Source: Zooshikella ganghwensis DSM 15267
GTDB lineage: Bacteria; Pseudomonadota; Gammaproteobacteria; Pseudomonadales; Zooshikellaceae
NCBI RefSeq assembly: GCF_000428585.1
Contig: NZ_AUAF01000003.1
Coordinates: forward strand, 1-64,000
DNA length: 64,000 bases
Direction: 5' to 3'
A program made the position numbers and the translations under genes. Positions 9,041 through 17,851 of this stretch are shown piece by piece (the stretch's first letter is position 1; each line of letters begins with the position of its first letter). The notes below the pieces were generated by a model. That model had not been told where the DNA came from. It did not search any database and was given only the letters and a program-made list of their open reading frames with translations.

Positions 9041-10075
9041 TCACATTCTATGATTATAAAAATAAGGTTTAGCTTGAGTACCTTGATGTTTTAATAAAGG
9101 TGCTTTGATATCATCATTAATTGCTTTATTATTTTGTATATCCCACTCTCTAGCAAAATCAGCTTTAATCCGTGTATAGCTTTGCAAACTAAAATCATGA
9201 ACATAAGTCTGACGTCTCCCTTTACGTAATAAATCTTTCTCAGGGTGATCTATATGCTTAATAATAAAATCTCCTTGAATACCAAAACCGAACACCTTTC
9301 CATCTTTATATTTTATTAACTCATCATGATAAACTTCAGGATAACTTTGTTGATAAATTTTTTTACCTGTTTCCACATCACGGATAATAATTTCTTCATT
9401 TCGAGCAAACACAAACTTGGTATCGTTATCCATTAATATAAATGAATTACCGTGTTCTTCATATTTGGTTACAATAGAAAGTTTCTGGGTAGGCACATGA
9501 AACTTTTTCATATTTCCAGCTTCATTAAAATAAAGTGTATTACTGTCTTGCGTCCATTCAAATGCTGGTACTACAGGGCCTTCACTTACGGAAATCATTA
9601 TTTTTGTCTTAATATCGTAGATTTTTTTAACAACCTTATCCTTTAAAAATGCTAAAGCAACATAACGGCCATTAGGTGAGGGTTTAGTATCAAAAATACC
9701 TCCCTCAATCAATTCTTTAGGGACACGTAGCTTAGGATCTGTAAAGTCTGCTTTGACACTCCAAATTTCTTTACTCGTTTTTTTATAAACATCTTCTACT
9801 CTTGCTTCTGTTGGTGGGTTAGTCCAAATAAACTGTATTCTGGGCTGATCATAACTCTCAGGGTCTTGCCATACTTCTTCTTCAATCGTCATCCCTTTCT
9901 CTTCCAGCAAACTGTCAATGATCATCTCATCTGTTTGCTCTTCTTTCTGATCAGCTGAAGACTGGGCTGCTATCGATGAAGTGTTGTTATCTTCATTACA
10001 GCCACTAATCACTAAACATCCCAAAAGCATTAGTGGAAGTATGTATTTTTTATTAGTAGTACTTGCTAATTTCAT
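9041..10075 (-). CDS. Lipoprotein with beta-propeller-like repeats
   Basis: 344 aa from the chosen ATG at 10075. The longer frame starts with a TTG at 10123, but the internal start gives a classical lipoprotein signal peptide, MKLASTTNKKYILPLMLLG followed by the lipobox LVISGC, so I prefer it. The mature part begins with an acidic linker. It then has repeated WD/TolB-like blades: IFDTKPSPNGRYVALAFLKD, FEWTQDSNTLYFNEAGNMKK, ILMDNDTKFVFARNEEIIIR. These suggest a periplasm- or outer-membrane-anchored propeller. It lies between the 514-aa and 1693-aa genes, 70 nt before the latter, so probably one operon. Lipoproteins placed between large toxin-like genes often act as immunity or adaptor proteins; here that is only an inference. 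Confidence 0.7.
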   Translation of the reverse strand: MKLASTTNKKYILPLMLLGCLVISGCNEDNNTSSIAAQSSADQKEEQTDEMIIDSLLEEKGMTIEEEVWQDPESYDQPRIQFIWTNPPTEARVEDVYKKTSKEIWSVKADFTDPKLRVPKELIEGGIFDTKPSPNGRYVALAFLKDKVVKKIYDIKTKIMISVSEGPVVPAFEWTQDSNTLYFNEAGNMKKFHVPTQKLSIVTKYEEHGNSFILMDNDTKFVFARNEEIIIRDVETGKKIYQQSYPEVYHDELIKYKDGKVFGFGIQGDFIIKHIDHPEKDLLRKGRRQTYVHDFSLQSYTRIKADFAREWDIQNNKAINDDIKAPLLKHQGTQAKPYFYNHRM

Positions 10076-10126
10076 AATCCAAAACCCAACTGTGTTGTTT
10101 ATGCTACAGCCTATTCTTTTCAAAAA

Positions 10127-10150
10127 TATACCCCTTCTTTTGGGTATATA
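10127..10150. terminator. Hairpin between the 514-aa gene and the lipoprotein gene
   Basis: The sequence atatacccc, then ttct, then tttgggtatata can fold into a short stem that pairs tataccc with gggtata. It sits 4 nt after the stop of the 514-aa gene (10155 on the minus strand). It lacks a clear U-run. It may be an attenuator, an RNA-processing site, or a trimmed family-2 repeat, whose ends it resembles. Confidence 0.35.
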
Positions 10151-10154
10151 TAGT

Positions 10155-11699
10155 TTAGCTTTGATAATTCAGCGTCCGTAATGTCTCATAAGACATATTC
10201 CTAAAGATGTAAAACGGCTTTTTACCCTTTTCTTGCGGGTCTTGTATTAAGTTAAATTCGCCACTTTCTGGTACATCATAAAAAACCAGCTCCAGCCACG
10301 ATGTTGATGTGCCATCCACAAACTCACAGGTCTCAACGGTAGGTTTAGACGCATGTTGCCAACTATTATCCGTTGTTTTTAATGTAAAAAGATCATTGCG
10401 TGATTTAGGTGCATGGGAATCCATCTCAAAGTGAAGAATAATTCTTTTATCGATGGCTTTTAGATACACGACAGGAATTTTAGTAGCGCGTTGTCGATCA
10501 ATTAATTTAGGATGTTTTGACAAGCGTGGTATTTCTTGCTCGTTTAAGCTTTGCTCGTCTTCAGTTTTCACTTGATGAGTTAATGCACTTACAATAGGAC
10601 CAATATTGCCTTGTTGATGATCAAAATGTTTACCACTTTCATAGCTCATAATTTGATCAATTGAGGTGCCTTCCTTTTGCAGTTTAGCCGTATTACTTTC
10701 CAGCTCACTGATTTTATCCCAGCTCCACTGCACATAACTGTATAACAAGTGAACCGCATTGGCTCCTTGCTGTACTTCGCCATTGAGCTTAAAAGGTACC
10801 CAAATGCTGTGTAACTGCATACCCAATGCTGGTCTTAAATCGCCATTCACCTTGATAAGACGGCCATGACGTTGATTACGAAAATACTCCACACGCACAT
10901 CACGGAAAAACATACCATTGACGACTTTTAGTTCACGCCAAAGTTTCCCTCGCCAAAACACATAGACCCAGCCCCCGTCCGGAAGCAACGCAGACTGGTC
11001 ACGCCGCATCGCCTCGGTGATGTAACCCAATGGTTTTAACGGCACGATAATATTTTCCCAGCTGGCTTTATCGGTCGTTTCCTCCACAGGAGAAGCCGAC
11101 TCTACTAACCTTAAACGCAAAGCTGGCTCCCCTTTCATGGGTATATAGATAAAAAGCCCCCTTGGTTCACTGGGTATACCTTTCAGCGTAACCAGGCTAC
11201 GATGTTTGCTAGCCTCAGCATTATGAGGCTGAGGGCCTTGTAAGGCATCACGTCCTTCGCTGTCTTTTGATAAATTGATACGTTGACTATCCCCTGGCCC
11301 AACACCTGCTACTTCCACCACAATTTTATTGTCGAGGCGCTCACCTTCTGGTTCGGGTACAGGTGGTGGTTTAGGCAATATAATTTCGGGTTGCTTATAG
11401 CGGGGTCTGACCATCGCCGGCATTTCCGTAGGGCAATCCAGCGTAACCTCCAGTTTTTTTTCCATAACCAGCTTAACGAAGGTGTCTTCCAAGGCTTCCA
11501 GGGAGTCACAGTGACGCAATAAAGGCAATTTTAAGAGACTTTCTTTGGCATACCATGACTTATTCAACACCATTTGAATATAGTCACGGCACTCTTTTTC
11601 GTTATAGAAATAGCGGTAGTTAAAAGCATTTCGCTTAGGAAATCCCTTTTGAATGACTTCATGTGGCTTGCCATCAATATAATACTGGGCAAATAGCAT
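10155..11699 (-). CDS. 514-aa protein of unknown family, first gene of the large-protein cassette
   Basis: No signal peptide. The N-terminal ~110 residues are helical and charged, followed by a proline-rich linker, ILPKPPPVPEPEGE, at ~125-140. The central part (~170-340) contains GLFIYIPMKGEPALRLRLVE, LLPDGGWVYVFWRGKLWREL, FRDVRVEYFRNQRHGRLIKV and HSIWVPFKLNGEVQQG, predicted beta-rich and aromatic. Then comes a helical stretch VQWSWDKISELESN and a beta-rich end. I recall similar aromatic blocks in proteins encoded near type VI secretion genes, but I cannot name a family. The proline-rich hinge between an N-terminal carrier-like part and a folded body is a common effector layout. It probably leads an operon with the lipoprotein and the 1693-aa gene downstream. 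Confidence 0.65.
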   Translation of the reverse strand: MLFAQYYIDGKPHEVIQKGFPKRNAFNYRYFYNEKECRDYIQMVLNKSWYAKESLLKLPLLRHCDSLEALEDTFVKLVMEKKLEVTLDCPTEMPAMVRPRYKQPEIILPKPPPVPEPEGERLDNKIVVEVAGVGPGDSQRINLSKDSEGRDALQGPQPHNAEASKHRSLVTLKGIPSEPRGLFIYIPMKGEPALRLRLVESASPVEETTDKASWENIIVPLKPLGYITEAMRRDQSALLPDGGWVYVFWRGKLWRELKVVNGMFFRDVRVEYFRNQRHGRLIKVNGDLRPALGMQLHSIWVPFKLNGEVQQGANAVHLLYSYVQWSWDKISELESNTAKLQKEGTSIDQIMSYESGKHFDHQQGNIGPIVSALTHQVKTEDEQSLNEQEIPRLSKHPKLIDRQRATKIPVVYLKAIDKRIILHFEMDSHAPKSRNDLFTLKTTDNSWQHASKPTVETCEFVDGTSTSWLELVFYDVPESGEFNLIQDPQEKGKKPFYIFRNMSYETLRTLNYQS

Positions 11700-12021
11700 C
11701 TCAAATACCTAGACCAATAACCAGAAGAGGCTATTTTACGAATCAGTGTATAGCCATGCATAAGGCCAAGTCTCATATTTTAGCGAGCCATATACTTATT
11801 TTGTTGCATTATGTAACTGTTTTTTAGCTTGTGTTAGTTTTTTATAAGCCAGATGTGGGAAGTTATTGGTTGGAGTTAGCAAAATGCGGGATGGCAATGC
11901 TTGAATTAGTTTGTGAAACAGGTGCCGGGAGCACCGTAAGCAGTAGTGACCAGGGATGGTCTTCTACTGCGGGAAGAACAAATTAATTCATGCAGTGCAA
12001 CACATAAGCGTCGGTCTAATA
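11700..12021. other. Intergenic region with repeat fragment
   Basis: It separates two minus-strand units. About 11888-12000 is a degenerate minus-orientation copy of the family-1 repeat. The remaining ~180 nt upstream of the 514-aa gene probably hold its promoter, but no clear -35/-10 pair stands out. Confidence 0.4.
11888..12000 (-). repeat. Family-1 dispersed repeat, partial copy
   Basis: It contains gcaatgcttgaattagtttg, gtgaaacaggtgccgggagc, gggatggtcttctactgcgg and attaattcatgcagtgc. These are the reverse complement of the left half of the element at 55527-55903. The terminal inverted repeat is missing. Confidence 0.7.
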
Positions 12022-12423
12022 CTACGCTTGTATTATTTCTACGTAGTTTTCCTCAGGATCTTGAATAAAAAAATACTGAATACCTGTTCGTCCTTGCTGT
12101 ATTTCCGAAGGTATCAACCCATGCTCATTAATAAACCATTCCCTAGCGGCCAATAAATCACTTACTTTTAAAGCTATATGCTGCCACCCAGGTTGTTTAA
12201 GATGTTGAGCTAATGGTTTCGGCTCCAATATGGGAGATGCATTTTCTGTAAAGACAAAAAGCTCTAAACAAAAAGATCCTAACAGCATATGTATTATTGA
12301 ACAATGAGCATCCGAATAACGCCGTTGCAGATTAAACCCCAATTTCTCATAAAACTGCTGTTGTTTTTCTAAGTTTCGGCAAGTCAATGCCACATGATGC
12401 AATGAGAAATCCGGTTGATTCAT
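12022..12423 (-). CDS. VOC (glyoxalase/bleomycin-resistance fold) family protein
   Basis: 133 aa, the usual length of a single-chain protein with two beta-alpha-beta-beta-beta modules. The first module starts SLHHVALTCRNLEKQQQFYE with a candidate metal-ligand His. The second contains WQHIALKVSDLLAAREWFIN, and the chain ends with DPEENYVEIIQA, carrying the typical Glu ligand. Related proteins include glyoxalase I, methylmalonyl-CoA epimerase and fosfomycin-resistance enzymes; the substrate is not predictable. Cytoplasmic and apparently monocistronic. Confidence 0.85.
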   Translation of the reverse strand: MNQPDFSLHHVALTCRNLEKQQQFYEKLGFNLQRRYSDAHCSIIHMLLGSFCLELFVFTENASPILEPKPLAQHLKQPGWQHIALKVSDLLAAREWFINEHGLIPSEIQQGRTGIQYFFIQDPEENYVEIIQA

Positions 12424-12505
12424 ATTAAGTCCATGTTATTTATTTTTCATTTAATTAATTACAAAAAAAGAAATACGAAAACCTTTAAGTAATGTTTTTT
12501 TACTT

Positions 12506-13201
12506 TTACTCATCTAATTGTAATGTCTTCATCACCAGTGTCTGTACTGATGTTGGCATATTTTTTCCGCGAATCACTAGCATTTTATTTTCAACATCTT
12601 CATTAGCAATAAATAACCAACGTGATGTATCCCCTTCTGCAACAAAAACCAGCCAATCATCCCAAGCCATTCGTGATAATGTTACGGATTCCGTAAATAA
12701 TCCTTTTAGGCTATAACCTTTCCTTAGCTGACGTTTTGTATAAGGAAGAATGCCCGGTAAACGACTGGCAGGCGTTGTAAAAACCAACTCCAGCAAATCA
12801 CGCGCTTGATAAAGATCAAAAATATAGTAGGCCACATAATAATCAGTGTATTTAATCACCGCCATACTATCACTTGCGGAGCGCATACCTTGTGGCCTTG
12901 CAGGTAACTGAAAAGCAAATTCTGCGGTACCAAAATTTACTGTTTTATCATTTAGCTGGGCGTCATCAACCTCTGTCACATCATTCGACAATGGTTCTGA
13001 CATAGGCAACTTATTTTCACTGGGCTTATTTTTACTTTGTTTGTTTTCTCTATGCTGTTGCACAGCTTGTGATGCAACCAATTCACAATACTGTACTTCA
13101 CACACATCATGAAAATCTCTAGGCTCACCCGCCATCCAAAAACAACCTGATAATGTACTCGTCCCCATAACGAGAAATAAAGGGAGCATTACTCGAAACA
13201 T
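12506..13201 (-). CDS. Hypothetical lipoprotein
   Basis: 231 aa. The N-terminus MFRVMLPLFLVMGTSTLSGC is a lipoprotein signal peptide with lipobox LSGC; Cys20 would be lipidated. Next come a Cys-containing segment (DVCEVQYCEL), a polar low-complexity linker rich in Asn, Lys and Ser (~50-75), and a folded C-terminal part from about residue 95, including DYYVAYYIFDLYQARDLLEL and WDDWLVFVAEGDTSRWLFIA. I do not recognise the family. It sits between the VOC gene and the LysR gene on the same strand with about 80-115 nt gaps; a functional link is not evident. Confidence 0.75.
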   Translation of the reverse strand: MFRVMLPLFLVMGTSTLSGCFWMAGEPRDFHDVCEVQYCELVASQAVQQHRENKQSKNKPSENKLPMSEPLSNDVTEVDDAQLNDKTVNFGTAEFAFQLPARPQGMRSASDSMAVIKYTDYYVAYYIFDLYQARDLLELVFTTPASRLPGILPYTKRQLRKGYSLKGLFTESVTLSRMAWDDWLVFVAEGDTSRWLFIANEDVENKMLVIRGKNMPTSVQTLVMKTLQLDE

Positions 13202-13317
13202 AGTGATATCCCGGAAAAAACAACAACTGATTTATCTGGGCTATACAATAATGTGCCTGCTTCCCGCTCACAAGCGATTCAAACGCACATCGTGATCAAG
13301 ATAGCGGTGTTTTACAT

Positions 13318-14262
13318 TTACAATGGTGATACAACACCTGAAGGAAAAGTATGATGCATGATTTCATCATGAAGCCAACGTATAAAGGCTTGGTAACGAG
13401 GTCTTGCACCATGCTCACGGGGATAAATCAACGTATAGTCTAAACCAGCAGGAACATGTTGCTGTATAGGTGTTACTAATGCCCCAGAGGCTAAATAATC
13501 AGCAACGAGGTGAAGTCTTCCCATGGCAATCCCCATGTGCTGTAACGTTGCTTGCAGCGTCATATGATAATGGTTAAAAAAATATTCTGTGCAGCTTTTG
13601 CTTGATAGTATACCTACCCCCTGCTGCCACTGTTGCCATTCTGCCCGAGGATCTGCATGGTCCAGACACTCAGAACAATGCAGCAATAGACATTGGGATA
13701 TTCTCTCCGGGTTATCATAAAGCTGGTGTCGTTCTGCATACTCAGGCGTACAAACAGGCACGAGCTGCTCACTAAGCAAAGTATCCACCACCACTCCACG
13801 ATAATCACTTCGCCCATAGTATATTCCCAAATCCACAGGCTCATAGCGAAAATCTAAGGCACTTGCTTTAATTCTCAGCCTTAAACTCAGCGCCGGATAT
13901 GCCTGTTGAAATCGAGCCAGTTTAGGCATGACCCATAACTGAGCAAATGTTGGTGAAATGCCAATATAAAGCAGTCCACGTAAGTCATTACGACGAATAT
14001 CTTCTATCTCTTCTTCAATCCGCAGTAATGAGTCTGTCAGCGTCACCAGTAACTGTTCACCCTCTTTGGTAAGTTTCAGCTTTCTGGTTAAACGGATAAA
14101 TAACTTGAACCCTAACTCTTCTTCAAGCCGTTTAATTCGGTGACTCACTGCAGCTTGTGTCATGTGTAATGCTTCACCGGCTTTGGTGAAACTCATAAAC
14201 TGAGCCGCCATTTTAAATGTATGCAATAAATCTAATAATGCTGGATTATGCATACCCACCAT
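13318..14262 (-). CDS. LysR-type transcriptional regulator
   Basis: 314 aa. Residues ~10-70 form the winged HTH: FTKAGEALHMTQAAVSHRIK followed by RLEEELGFKLFIRLTRKLKL, very like GcvA-type LysR members. The rest is a periplasmic-binding-protein-like effector domain starting about residue 95 (GLLYIGISPTFAQLWVMPKL). It is divergent from the acetyltransferase at 14552 across a 289-nt spacer, the classic LysR arrangement, so it probably controls that gene and itself. It is also the only regulator within 2 kb of the bet/cho genes and might serve them, but that is speculative. Start: ATG at 14262, with an in-frame ATG nine bases later as an alternative. Confidence 0.85.
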   Translation of the reverse strand: MVGMHNPALLDLLHTFKMAAQFMSFTKAGEALHMTQAAVSHRIKRLEEELGFKLFIRLTRKLKLTKEGEQLLVTLTDSLLRIEEEIEDIRRNDLRGLLYIGISPTFAQLWVMPKLARFQQAYPALSLRLRIKASALDFRYEPVDLGIYYGRSDYRGVVVDTLLSEQLVPVCTPEYAERHQLYDNPERISQCLLLHCSECLDHADPRAEWQQWQQGVGILSSKSCTEYFFNHYHMTLQATLQHMGIAMGRLHLVADYLASGALVTPIQQHVPAGLDYTLIYPREHGARPRYQAFIRWLHDEIMHHTFPSGVVSPL

Positions 14263-14551
14263 CCCATCACTTCTAAATACTTCATTTCACACGATTCCAG
14301 TGGAATATTCATTCAATATATTTATGCTTTCTTGATCATAGATTAGTTCTATTTATCTATAAAGTTTGACTTTTCATTTGTCAACAACACGATTTCTAAT
14401 TTCAATAGAAGACGCATAGCAATGCTTGAGGATACTTGCAGTCTACCTTTAATGGGATGTTATAGATCAGCATCCGATAAGTTATAAGCAAAGGTTCAGT
14501 ATCCTAAAAAGCAAAACGAGCCAAGCCTAATCCTTTTAGGAACGTAAATCG
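14263..14551. promoter_or_regulatory. Divergent promoter region between lysR and the acetyltransferase gene
   Basis: A 289-nt AT-rich spacer flanked by divergent starts. LysR proteins normally bind such spacers at T-N11-A sites. Several AT-rich imperfect dyads exist around 14320-14400, but I cannot single one out. Confidence 0.4.
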
Positions 14552-15157
14552 ATGTGTGAATTAGAGAAAATGCTCGCAGGAGAGGTTTTTGATGGAAATG
14601 ATCAAAGCATTGCAGTACTTCGTAATCAAGGCCAATTTTATCTAACACAGCTTAACCAAACACCCAATAGTGACACAGAACAACGGACTAAAATATGCCA
14701 ACAGCTCTTTGCTGCTTTTGATGAAACAAGCTTAATTAGGTCACCTTTTGTCTGCGAGTTTGGCAGTAATATCATTATTGGTCAAAATACACTCATTAAT
14801 TTTCAAGTAACCATTCTCGATGTCTCATCAGTCATAATTGGCAATAATGTGCTCATTGCACCTAATGTACAGCTGTATACTGCAAGTCACCCTCTCAATA
14901 CCAAGCAGCGACGCAAATGGGAAGTCTATGGCAAGCCCATTGTCATTGAAGATGATGTCTGGTTAGGTGGTGGTGTCATTGTGTGCCCAGGCATGAAAAT
15001 TGGTCAAGGCTCAGTGATTGGTGCAGGCGCCGTAGTCACACAGTCAATTCCTGAAGGCGTTTTAGCTGCAGGCAACCCATGCCGCATTATTCGCTCGCTG
15101 ACTAAGGAAGAGATGAATACTTCAGCGCCAAATGACGTGACTGCCATGACAGGCTAA
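14552..15157 (+). CDS. Hexapeptide-repeat O-acetyltransferase (maltose/galactoside/NodL type)
   Basis: 201 aa. The N-terminal maltose-acetyltransferase cap (MCELEKMLAGEVFDGND) is followed by left-handed beta-helix hexapeptides from about residue 80: NIIIGQNTLINFQVTILDVS, NVLIAPNVQLYTASHPL, where the His of TASHP is the catalytic base. Then come VIEDDVWLGGGVIVCPGMKI and SVIGAGAVVTQSIPEGV. These enzymes transfer acetyl from acetyl-CoA to a sugar hydroxyl as cytoplasmic trimers. Length fits the family (about 185-200). A ribosome site (tttaggaacg) precedes the ATG. The divergent LysR gene probably regulates it. Confidence 0.9.
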   Translation: MCELEKMLAGEVFDGNDQSIAVLRNQGQFYLTQLNQTPNSDTEQRTKICQQLFAAFDETSLIRSPFVCEFGSNIIIGQNTLINFQVTILDVSSVIIGNNVLIAPNVQLYTASHPLNTKQRRKWEVYGKPIVIEDDVWLGGGVIVCPGMKIGQGSVIGAGAVVTQSIPEGVLAAGNPCRIIRSLTKEEMNTSAPNDVTAMTG

Positions 15158-16322
15158 GCCTAAAAGCCATATCTCTCGATAGTTAATTACAGCTCAAAGC
15201 TTCTCAAACTCCCTCCCTATAGCCAGTCGAGCGCATCATAGCGAATATGACTGGTTTGTTATATTTTTATTTCAGGGTTGAAATTTAGATTTCAAAACAA
15301 TAGTATAAAAAGAGAATCTTATGACTAACTAAATTATTTTAAGTGAACAAGACCTTAAATGATAAAAAAACAGAGAGGAAACCAGTCTCCCATTATTGTA
15401 TAAATAAATTATTAGCAATATAGCACTCAATGCGACTATACAGTTTTAGCCCTTATTAATAAGCATGCTGTACTTTTTGGCATGTATTTAAAGCCTATAC
15501 TATCGTGTAACAGTGGGCCTTACGTTTCACATTTTGTCTTAAACTGCATACTATTACTTTTTTACTAAAAAGGGTTCTCTATTAACTAAAGCACTCTTTA
15601 AAAGTATTTTTTGAACGTAAGGAAAAACTGTACTAAAGGATAAACTGTGCAAAATGGGCAATATATAAATAACATATAATGACTAAACCTATATATTTGC
15701 GGCAACAGCCTCAAACTATTTCTACATACTGACTTAGCTATCAGAATAGTGCTGATACAGCTATCACTGGAAAAGTATATTTATAGAGGTGACCTTTAAC
15801 TACCTAAACTATTTTTAATAATGCCAGGTTTAAGTATAATTTTAGGTTTATGTTTAAGGTTAAAGTTAAAGAGCAACAAGCTTAATTTTGAAAAAGCAGA
15901 TAGTACTCAGAGATTAGAAATAACAAAAAGCTTTGCATTTTTAGTTACAAAATATACCCATAATGAATCATTTTTAGGTGTCAAAATAAAGTGGTATATG
16001 CTCACAGCAAAGGCATTTTCGTGGAGATAGTCTTTATACTTTTTCTTTATATCTTTGCAGGTCAGACCGCTAGGTCATTCCGACAATAGCGACCACGGCA
16101 CTATTAAAAGCATTTGCTGAGCCGTCAAAGAATGATGGTCTCATTATAGAAACATGCATAATAGATAAATGCATACTGAGCAGCGTATCGTATACCATTT
16201 GTACAAACAGGCCACCATTATACGGCTTTTTTTATTATCACTTTGCTGTCATATATCAATAAATACAACAATGACAACTAACCGTAAAACATATTTGTGT
16301 AAATTTTAAAGGTTAAACATTT
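15158..16322. other. Long intergenic region upstream of betB
   Basis: About 1.16 kb with no convincing gene; a 69-codon frame at 15821-16030 lacks a ribosome site and protein character. The segment 15950-16035 resembles a family-2 repeat (aatataccca at its left end, ttttcgtgga near its right end). The last ~150 nt should contain the betB promoter. A betI repressor gene, which usually occupies this position, is absent. Confidence 0.6.
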
Positions 16323-17789
16323 ATGAGCTTGCCTTTATATCGTTCATTTATTAATGGCGAATATATATCCAATACGACAGGAGAAACCTTTCCTGTGGTA
16401 AACCCTGCAACAGGTGATGTCATTTATGAAGTTGAACAAGCGGATAATTCTCTGATCACTGCTGCAGTTCAGTCAGCAGAAGCAGGCTTTATCAAGTGGT
16501 CTTCCCTCTCGGGAATGGAACGCAGTCGAGTACTGATAAAAGCAGCTCAGCTTTTACGGCAACGCAATGATGAGCTGGCTAAAATAGAAGTTATTGATAC
16601 AGGCAAACCCTGGCAAGAAGCCAGCACAGTTGATATTCAAACAGGTGCCGATAGTATCGAATACTATGCTGGACTTGCATCCTCTGCATTAACAGGTCAA
16701 CAACAATCCATAGGAAACGATTTTTACTACACTCGACGTGAACCTTTAGGCATCTGTGCAGGCATTGGAGCCTGGAACTATCCATTACAGATCGCCTGTT
16801 GGAAAGCAGGACCTGCATTGGCCTGTGGTAATAGCATGATTTTTAAACCTTCAGAAGAAACACCACTAGGCGCATTAAAACTTGCCGAAATATTTATCGA
16901 AGCAGGTTTACCGCCGGGTGTTTTTAATGTAGTGCAAGGTGATTACCGTGTAGGACAGCAACTCACCCATCACCCCGCTATTGCGAAAATATCTTTTACT
17001 GGTGAGGTGAATACGGGCAAAACCGTCATGGCGGATGCCGCCTCATCATTAAAGTCAGTCACTATGGAACTTGGTGGAAAATCACCACTTATTATATTTC
17101 CTGATGCCGACTTAGATAATGCAGTAAGCGGCGCTATGGTTGGTAATTTTTATACACAAGGTGAAGTCTGTACTAATGGTACACGCGTCTTTGTCCATGA
17201 AAACATTGTTGATGCCTTTATTGAAAAATTACTCACTCGCATCAACAACAATATTGAAATAGGTGACCCTCTCAATCCCAAGACAAATATGGGCGCGCTT
17301 ATTTCTGCAAATCATATGGATAAAGTACTAGGCTACATAGAACACGCTAAACAACAAGGTGCTAAATGTATTATAGGTGGCCAGCGCCTACACCCTACAG
17401 GTAATGAACAGGGCTTTTTTATCTCACCTACGGTCTTTACTGAGTGCACAGATGACATGAGTATTGTGCAAGATGAAATTTTCGGACCCGTGATGAGTAT
17501 TCTTACCTTTAAAGATGAAAAAGAAGTGGTTCAGCGAGCTAACCAAACACATTACGGACTTGCTGCAGGTGTCTTTACTCAAAATATTCAACGTGCACAT
17601 CGTATTATTCAACAATTACAAGCAGGTATTTGCTGGATTAATCAATACGGAGCATCACCGGTCGAAATGCCTGTGGGTGGTTATAAACAATCTGGTATTG
17701 GCCGTGAAAATGGCACGGCTACCCTTGAACACTATACCCAGTTAAAAGCCGTTTATGTTGGTATGACGCCAATGGAATCGCCTTTTTAG
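16323..17789 (+). CDS. betB: Betaine aldehyde dehydrogenase
   Basis: 488 aa, typical for BetB. It oxidises betaine aldehyde to glycine betaine with NAD(P)+ in the cytoplasm, the second step of osmoprotectant synthesis from choline. It has the aldehyde dehydrogenase motifs: [20 protein letters not shown] near residue 150, a nucleotide-binding FTGEVNTGK, the catalytic Glu in MELGGKSP (about 250) and the catalytic Cys in [12 protein letters not shown] (about 285). The end [17 protein letters not shown] is characteristic of betaine aldehyde dehydrogenases. AAAGG precedes the ATG. betA follows 62 nt later on the same strand, and the choline ABC transporter after that, so identification is firm. 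Confidence 0.95.
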   Translation: MSLPLYRSFINGEYISNTTGETFPVVNPATGDVIYEVEQADNSLITAAVQSAEAGFIKWSSLSGMERSRVLIKAAQLLRQRNDELAKIEVIDTGKPWQEASTVDIQTGADSIEYYAGLASSALTGQQQSIGNDFYYTRREPLGICAGIGAWNYPLQIACWKAGPALACGNSMIFKPSEETPLGALKLAEIFIEAGLPPGVFNVVQGDYRVGQQLTHHPAIAKISFTGEVNTGKTVMADAASSLKSVTMELGGKSPLIIFPDADLDNAVSGAMVGNFYTQGEVCTNGTRVFVHENIVDAFIEKLLTRINNNIEIGDPLNPKTNMGALISANHMDKVLGYIEHAKQQGAKCIIGGQRLHPTGNEQGFFISPTVFTECTDDMSIVQDEIFGPVMSILTFKDEKEVVQRANQTHYGLAAGVFTQNIQRAHRIIQQLQAGICWINQYGASPVEMPVGGYKQSGIGRENGTATLEHYTQLKAVYVGMTPMESPF

Positions 17790-17851
17790 TTCAATGACAC
17801 AAAACATACCGAAAATGACTGGTGTACAAGGTGTAAAGGATAAAAATTACT

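Noticed and set aside
15821-16030. 69-codon plus-strand frame upstream of betB
   Set aside because: No ribosome site, overlaps a partial family-2 repeat, no protein-like composition.
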